DNA of 64,000 bases, from NCBI RefSeq assembly GCF_963676685.1, contig NC_092349.1:53333232-53397231 (forward strand). The letters run 5' to 3'. The translations under genes and the position numbers were made by a program. The notes under the pieces are model-generated. The model saw only the letters and a program-made list of their open reading frames with translations. It did not search any database and had not been told where the DNA came from. The stretch's first letter is position 1. Each line of letters starts with the position of its first letter. Below, in pieces: positions 59,401-64,000 of the stretch. The stretch is from Mytilus edulis (lineage: Eukaryota > Mollusca > Bivalvia > Mytilida > Mytilidae).

Positions 59401-62400
59401 TTAAAAAAATTCGTTATGGTAGAGGTTAGGAAGCAGGGGATACGTTGCAAATGATACTTCGACCTTATTGATTGCATTTCTTGAACAGCAAAAATATTTT
59501 TTAAAAGACTTTTACTGAGTGGCCGTCGGTGTACATGTTTTAAAAAGAATTATATAATAGGCAGCTTTAAAATGTTTAGCAAGTATAAATATTATAAAAT
59601 TTAAACTAGTGCATTCTTTACATATCCTACATTCAGTTCTTTTGTTTATCTGTTTGGTGACACTGATAGGTGACTAGAGAACAATAATAAGTATAACGGC
59701 AATCATTATTATCACAAACATTTTCAAATAGCCTGTGCCTATGCAAATTAAAACATAAGCCCCTCCCGATCAGTTGAATTAACATTGGTAATAAATACGC
59801 TGAAACGTTAGGAATTTTATGACAAAAAGGGACATAAGTCAAAATCTAAAAAAAATATTGTATGTCAACTTTTCAGATAGTATTATTTATTTATAAATAA
59901 TGGGTTAATTAAATAACGTCATTAAGCAAAATTCATAATTTGGATCGTGAATTTTATTTCGACACTACATGTTTGAACATTTGACGATCCGGAACGTATT
60001 CGAAAATTCACATTTTCTTAATTTAGGCATTTTTAAAGGTGACTGCATGGTGAATATTTTGCCCATTACTCGTTGCTTTTTTAATTACTAATGAATTGGT
60101 TATTCACATGTTCAGTCGAATTCCGGTTGTCATTTGTGTATATAAAGGAATTATATACATGTAGCATATTGTCGATGGCCTAACAATGTAATTTTAACAC
60201 ACTATTTAGTATGTAAATATTAGAATGTTTAAAATATTAACAATGCGATACAAATAAACGCAATATTTCGCTAGAACAACCAGCTTTATCAAGCATGCAT
60301 ATATCCAGGTGATATCGGATGTAGATGATAAGAAGCTTTTGCAACTCAATGTATATATTGCACATAAATTACGCTGCCTTGTAAATAATACCAAGATTAT
60401 TTACAAAATTGATGGTTGAAATTTGCAACGTTCATTGGCCAATATTACAGGATAAAATGTAGCATATTGTCAATTTGATAATACCATTTAATACTTTATG
60501 AGTTATATGCAATCCTATTGTTTTCATATTACTCTCATATTAAACTTGGCTTTTCACACTTATAATGTATTACTTGATTATCTATATACGATCATATTTA
60601 TGCCGAATGTTTTCTCTTATTTTTGAGTGTAATTTCACATTGCGAGAAGACGTGTCACGGTACTTGTCTATCCCAAATTCATGTATTTGGTTTTGATGTT
60701 ATGTTTGTTATTCTCGTGGGATTTTGTCTGATGCTTGGTCGTCCGTTTCTGTGTGTGTTACATTTTAGTGTTGTGTCGTTGTTCTTCTCTTATATTTAAT
60801 GCGTTTCCCTCGGTTTTAGTTTGTTACCCCGATTTTGTTTTTTGTCCATGGATTCATGAGTTTTGAACAGCGGTATACTATACTACTGTTGCCTTTATTT
60901 ATTTCAGGTTGCCCTCAAACAACTGTTACTTGGTGGAAGGAAAGTGCAAATGGTAGAACGAAAATAACCGAAGAAAATAATAGTAATGAACATGGCTTTT
61001 TTATTCAAAGTGGACCGGACTGGTATTGTTCTAGATATACTAACAGTTTGAAAATGCACAGGTTCAACAAATCAGATCTTTGAACCTATGTTGCAAAAGT
61101 GGAGAATAGTCTTGGTATAGTTGAGTTAAAGTTCATAATCAAACGTAAGTTTGTTAACAATGTCAACGGGATTTAACATGTGAAATGTACTCACAATTGA
61201 TAGATGAGGACAAATGTATGACTCACCAGATTCATATGATAAAATATTGCAAAATATGGTTTACCACGATTAATAAACTGTACATTTTCACAATGATTAT
61301 TATGTTCATCACAACATGTATTAACTATCTGCAGAGGCAAACACAAAATGTCTGTCGTTATTGTCAATTATTAAAAACGACCATTTGGTGTTCTTTGTAT
61401 ATTCTCCCCATCGGCGATAAGGAATATTAGCTCTATATTGATACATTATGACGACCTCAAAACTGGAATTTTATTTAACTGTATTGCATCTGTTCATTCT
61501 AAGACTTTTTGACTAAGATTTGAATGACTGCACATACTTTTTTTAAAAGTATTATTACTCAAGTTTTAATTGAGTGTAAACAATACAGACACATTTGTTT
61601 TTTCTTATTAATAAAAATTCAAATCAAGGGTAAGACATATACAATATATCAATGTTTTTTTCTTATATGCTGTAACACATCTAGAACAGGGCTGATATGC
61701 ATAACACTACTCAAATTAGGATGATTTGTTCCGAATGTATGATTTTTTCCGAATGCATGATTTTATCTACATGTCTTATGATAAGTTTGTACAACGGTTG
61801 TATACCTTAACATATGTGGTTTTTAGCATACCAGCAATTACATGTATTGACTTAAGTATTCTGTGATTCATTTATTGTGTACTAAAATGCACTAACTATG
61901 ATAATGAAATATTTATTTATACATAAGTACTTATGTTAACAAGACAAGGATAAGAACATCAATTTTCTGTGAAATTATTACATAAGAATTATTATGAATA
62001 GAAAGTAGAGTAATTTGTGTGAGAAACATCAAATGGGTCGTTTATTATCATATGGAAAACTATAAACCATAAACGATAGTAGGTGGTATTCAATTTTCAC
62101 TATATATGAAACCTTGCATTGCACAAGTACATAAACACGAAGGTAAGGAAATTGTTTTGAGTTATTCATTTTTTGTATTATTACTCCGATCTATGAGATT
62201 GTAAGACACACAAAAAAAAAACACAATACGAATCCTGCAATATAAAGAAATAAATCAACAATGATGAAATTATTTATCAGAAGTTGGTATTTTACCTGTC
62301 TTTTTTGGTTTGAAATAATGTAATAGATCTGTGGTGTCATGTTACACTATTGTATCAGGTTGGGTGAAATCTGGCACCTATTTAAGGTTATGGTTGTTTT

Positions 62401-62933
62401 TTGAAATGGTGTTACATATAACCCTTTATTGTATTGGTTTTGTATTTACATTGTGTCATAAACCAAATTTATTCGTCCAGTGTATGATCACTTGTGTTAA
62501 TATGTATTCTGATTGAGTTAGGCCAATTCAATTGATATTCTATAGCGTGTCTTTCTATTTTGTGATGTTAAACTATTGCTTAAGAGAAGGGTAAAGGTTG
62601 GTAACTATTACGATTTTTAAACCCATTGCATTTGTTTGGACATTTCTTAAGTCAGGAACGTTATGGTCAGTGGTTGTCGTTGTTAATGTTCATAAGTGTT
62701 TCGACTTTCTAGTTTTGTTATACAAATTAGACCATTGATTTTCTCGTTTGAATGGTTTTACTTTTACAAATTGTGACTTTGATGGACTGCTATGTTTTTG
62801 GCACTCATACCACCACTTCTTGTATCTTTAAAGTATATATGGTATTATATCATTGTTTAGATAAAAGGTAGTTGAAAATTTCATAATTACTATATTTATT
62901 TTCATTTTTGCTTTTACAGTTGATACTGACTAA
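50381..62933 (+). CDS. Secreted protein with three Ig-like domains, eight exons, one in-frame stop
   Basis: join(50381-50450, 51945-52036, 52996-53035, 54061-54249, 55356-55534, 57091-57310, 60908-61144, 62920-62933) gives 1041 bases. All junction phases (1,0,1,1,0,1,1) are consistent and all introns are GT..AG. Residues 1-23 are a signal peptide (NIVLVLSVVAVNS core). Ig1 spans exons 2-4 with Cys in NCTISC and in GTYQC. Ig2 (exons 5-6) is I-set-like, with YECIATGIPKPNISWIK and DNGYYICIAENSVG. Ig3 (exons 6-7) has VTWWKE and TYVAKVENSLG but lacks both usual cysteines. The protein ends LDTD shortly after Ig3, with no TM or GPI signal, so it is secreted. Codon 322 (61081-61083) is TGA, at the usual Gly before TYV. 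It would cut the protein to 321 residues: allele, pseudogene or sequencing error. A role in recognition or immunity is plausible for molluscs but not shown. Confidence 0.72.
51030..51220 (+). repeat. Mussel dispersed repeat, type C, in intron 1 of the Ig gene
   Basis: It has ttagtatgacgttcattgtc, ggccagctgaagcaagcctcc, and ctttggtcgggttgttg, and is parallel to 29645-29845. Confidence 0.7.
51945..52036 (+). CDS. Ig gene exon 2: start of Ig1
   Basis: Acceptor gcttttttttgtag, donor GAG|GTATAT, 92 bases. It encodes EAKPDIEIKHEFKDENCTIS and continues with the B-strand Cys. Confidence 0.65.
52996..53035 (+). CDS. Ig gene exon 3: 40-base micro-exon
   Basis: Acceptor atttatttgcag, donor ATT|GTAAGA. 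It encodes LLLSKIYSKDHVY. It is short, but its phases (0 in, 1 out) are needed to join exons 2 and 4. Confidence 0.55.
54061..54249 (+). CDS. Ig gene exon 4: end of Ig1
   Basis: Acceptor tttgctatttaag, donor CAA|GTAAGT, 189 bases. It contains CIEWEGTYQCIVREKTPDP, the F-strand signature of an Ig domain. Confidence 0.7.
54400..54965. repeat. Tandem units with atggc(t/c)g(c/t)(c/t)gttaccatgg in intron 4
   Basis: Four or five units share caaaatggc, a g-rich phrase ttaccatgga, aacaatgcaaaa/aacagcaaaa, and aatgaaact. They end with gggtgccatccgctattgct + tgcaatggcaaatctagttt. The frame at 54321-54668 is a by-product. Confidence 0.65.
55356..55534 (+). CDS. Ig gene exon 5: first half of Ig2
   Basis: The acceptor is a tandem site (ATAGCAG), so one residue may be added or dropped. 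The donor is CAA|GTAAGA. It encodes TPKITGYKYD ... DVLYECIATGIPKPNISWIK. Confidence 0.72.
55689..56147. mobile_element. Foldback/MITE element in intron 5 of the Ig gene
   Basis: cgtcgctgggcttctaaaat (55692) and attttagaagcccagcgac (56126) are inverted copies. A second inverted pair lies inside (gcttccaaaatgtcgtatg / catacaacattttggaagc), so the whole 460 bp could fold back. Confidence 0.75.
56190..56375. repeat. 31-bp tandem repeat, six units, intron 5
   Basis: The unit is agtcat(g/a)gtatatttta + gga(a/c)caaccattaa, nearly identical in all six. Confidence 0.9.
56545..56670 (-). repeat. Mussel dispersed repeat, type A (reverse), intron 5
   Basis: It has agaagatgtggtatgattgcc, aatgagacaactctccac, and gtacggccttcaacaatgaa, the reverse complement of 1140-1250. 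Confidence 0.75.
57091..57310 (+). CDS. Ig gene exon 6: end of Ig2 and start of Ig3
   Basis: Acceptor attatgacag, donor AATG|GTAAGA, 220 bases. TEADNGYYICIAENSVG closes Ig2; a linker and KMEVLVN open Ig3. An internal gtaagc at 57203 is a less likely alternative donor, because only the later donor keeps the phase. Confidence 0.72.
58000..58082. repeat. Hairpin in intron 6
   Basis: ctagaggttatttatgtgt at 58000 pairs with acacatcaataacctctag ending at 58081. Confidence 0.65.
58083..60650. other. Remainder of intron 6, nothing recognised
   Basis: AT-rich sequence. The frames at 58249-58891 on both strands overlap one another and show no recognisable domain or Ig signature. I could not find another Ig exon here, although a phase 1-1 exon could be inserted without disturbing the frame. 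Confidence 0.35.
60650..60905 (+). repeat. Mussel dispersed repeat, type D, abutting exon 7
   Basis: The segment ttaatgcgtttccctcggtt + ttagtttgttacccc ... ttttgaacagcggtatacta + tactactgttgccttt matches 690-815. It ends within about 10 bases of the exon 7 acceptor. Confidence 0.7.
60908..61144 (+). CDS. Ig gene exon 7: rest of Ig3, with in-frame TGA
   Basis: Acceptor ctttatttatttcag, donor AAAC|GTAAGT. The frame reads GCPQTTVTWWKES ... KMHRFNKSDL, then TGA (61081-61083), then TYVAKVENSLGIVELKFIIK. The downstream part keeps Ig sequence and an intact donor. Confidence 0.65.
61150..62515. other. Intron 7, first part, nothing recognised
   Basis: AT-rich. No exon or repeat recognised. Confidence 0.35.
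62520..62820 (+). repeat. Mussel dispersed repeat, type A, in intron 7
   Basis: It has gttaggccaattcaattga, tgttaaactattgctta, and agaccattgattttctcgtttgaatgg, and a cactcataccaccacttc end. Confidence 0.65.
62920..62933 (+). CDS. Ig gene exon 8: last four codons and stop
   Basis: The acceptor ttttgcttttacag is good. Phase 1 gives L-D-T-D and TAA (62931-62933). An AATAAA follows at 63027. Confidence 0.5.
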
Positions 62934-63026
62934 TATGAAACTTTAAAAAGTCGAAGACCCAAGTGATGACGTCAGCAAAACACACTGAAAAAAATATTTA
63001 TCAATCTTTCATTTGCTTTACGATGT

Positions 63027-63032
63027 AATAAA
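63027..63032 (+). terminator. Polyadenylation signal AATAAA of the Ig gene
   Basis: It lies 93 bases after the TAA at 62931-62933. It is the first canonical hexamer after the stop. Confidence 0.6.
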
Positions 63033-63149
63033 ATTTGTATCTTCATGTGAAAGTATTATTGTCTTTTTTTTAAAATAACAGACTATGAAACATTACTGTA
63101 TAAAACTTAAGTAAGTAGAATTATGTCTAGCTTATATACATATTGAAAA

Positions 63150-64000
63150 GTTGAATCATAAAAATACCTAGCTCCGAGGAAAATTCAAAACGGAAAGTCC
63201 GTAATCAAATGGCAAAATCAAAAACTCAAACACATCAAACGAATGGATAACAACTGTCATATTCATGACTTGGTACAGGCCTTTTCTTGTGTAGAAAATG
63301 GTGGATTGAACTTTGTTTTATAGCTAGCAAAACCTCTCAATTGTATGACAGTCGAATCAAATTCCATTAAATTGACAACGACGTGAACAAAACAAACAGA
63401 CCTAGTAGGGGAAAATGTCAATAATATAGCAGTCAACATTGTGCTATACTCCTAATCACTAAAACAACATACAAACATGTAACAAAGAAGCGCAAAATGA
63501 CATACAGACCAAGCATATTTAATATAGTAAAAATTAAAGACAAGAATATACAAATTTACCATGGTACAATAACACAATTATGGGATGTATAAGTACAGAG
63601 CCAAGCCAAATATATAACGAAGAAACATACCATTAGTAGTCATATTTTTTTGACAAATTAATCTATTATCAAAAACAAGTGTTTATGCATTAATCATGTT
63701 AATTACTTAAGTTTTAATATTTCCTATCTTCTATATGCAACACAAACTTAATGCTATGTAACCTACATCTAACATTATAAAGCTGTACAAGTTCTTTGCA
63801 TTGTGTATCGATTAAAATTGAGAATGGAAATGGGGAATGTGTCAAAGAGAAATCAATCAAAGAGCACCAAACAGCTGAAGGTCACCTATGGCTCTTTAAA
63901 ACAGAGAGAAAATCCCGCATCCGAAGGCGGGCTTCAGCTTGCCTCTAAAGAAAATGTGTACGTTAATTACAAATAGTCATCAAACTTTTGTGAGATCTCA
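63150..64000. repeat. Mussel dispersed repeats, type B then type C (reverse)
   Basis: 63165-63620 has gctccgaggaaaattcaaaa, tcaaatggcaaaatc, aactgtcatattcatgactt and gtagaaaatggtggatt, as in type B. 63815-63960 (attgagaatggaaatgggga ... aatcccgcatccgaaggcgg) is type C reversed. Confidence 0.75.

Noticed and set aside
61081..61083. TGA in the Ig gene read as selenocysteine
   Set aside because: The position aligns with the common Gly of Ig domains, no redox context is present, and I saw no SECIS-like element in the short 3' UTR. A nonsense change is simpler.

Overview
The window is AT-rich eukaryotic DNA, most probably from a marine mussel (Mytilus type). The evidence is intron-split genes with GT/AG sites, very sparse coding content, and many copies of dispersed repeats that I recognise from mussel and other bivalve genomes. 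These include the unit with the phrase ggtcgggttgttgtctc and the unit with the phrase gacgaaacgcgcgtctgg. I see no tRNA, rRNA, CRISPR or bacterial operon. Most long open frames in the window are noise or repeat-derived.

Host genes. (1) 5539-6359 (+) is the last exon of a membrane receptor: one transmembrane helix and a tyrosine-rich cytoplasmic tail. Its upstream exons were not found. (2) 33562-30446 (-) is a two-exon gene for a small secreted protein. A signal-peptide exon is spliced over 2.6 kb to an exon made largely of a 15-bp minisatellite that encodes GG(N/D)(D/N)Q pentapeptides. It has no Met-initiated frame in the repeat exon and would be missed by ORF calling. (3) 50381-62933 (+) is an eight-exon gene for a secreted protein with three Ig-like domains. 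All splice phases agree, giving a 1041-nt CDS, but one TGA interrupts the third Ig domain. Weak candidate exons lie at 26001, 41838 and 48012.

Mobile and viral-like DNA. A Tc1/mariner-like remnant lies at 3532-4708. A small LTR-type element (8531-9907, minus strand, ATAG target duplication) carries only an SGNH-hydrolase-like frame. An 8.8-kb element (11730-20500) has very long terminal inverted repeats built of about 170-bp tandem units. It encloses a GC-richer core with broken capsid-type genes of the Polinton/adintovirus kind: a conserved unknown, a major-capsid-like, a minor-capsid-like and a pX/pVI-like gene. No integrase or polymerase is visible. An envelope-like (baculovirus F/errantivirus type) remnant at 42430-45978 is split by a 2.2-kb DNA transposon with about 115-bp inverted ends. 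Several foldback or MITE-like elements sit between and inside the genes.

Layout: 1-5 kb repeats and Tc1; 5.5-6.6 kb receptor exon; 7.5-10 kb repeats and LTR element; 11.7-20.5 kb virus-like element; 20.6-30 kb satellites and foldbacks; 30.4-33.7 kb secreted repeat protein; 33.7-41.4 kb mollusc repeats; 41.8-46 kb envelope remnant; 46-50 kb repeats; 50.3-63.0 kb Ig gene; 63.1-64 kb repeats.
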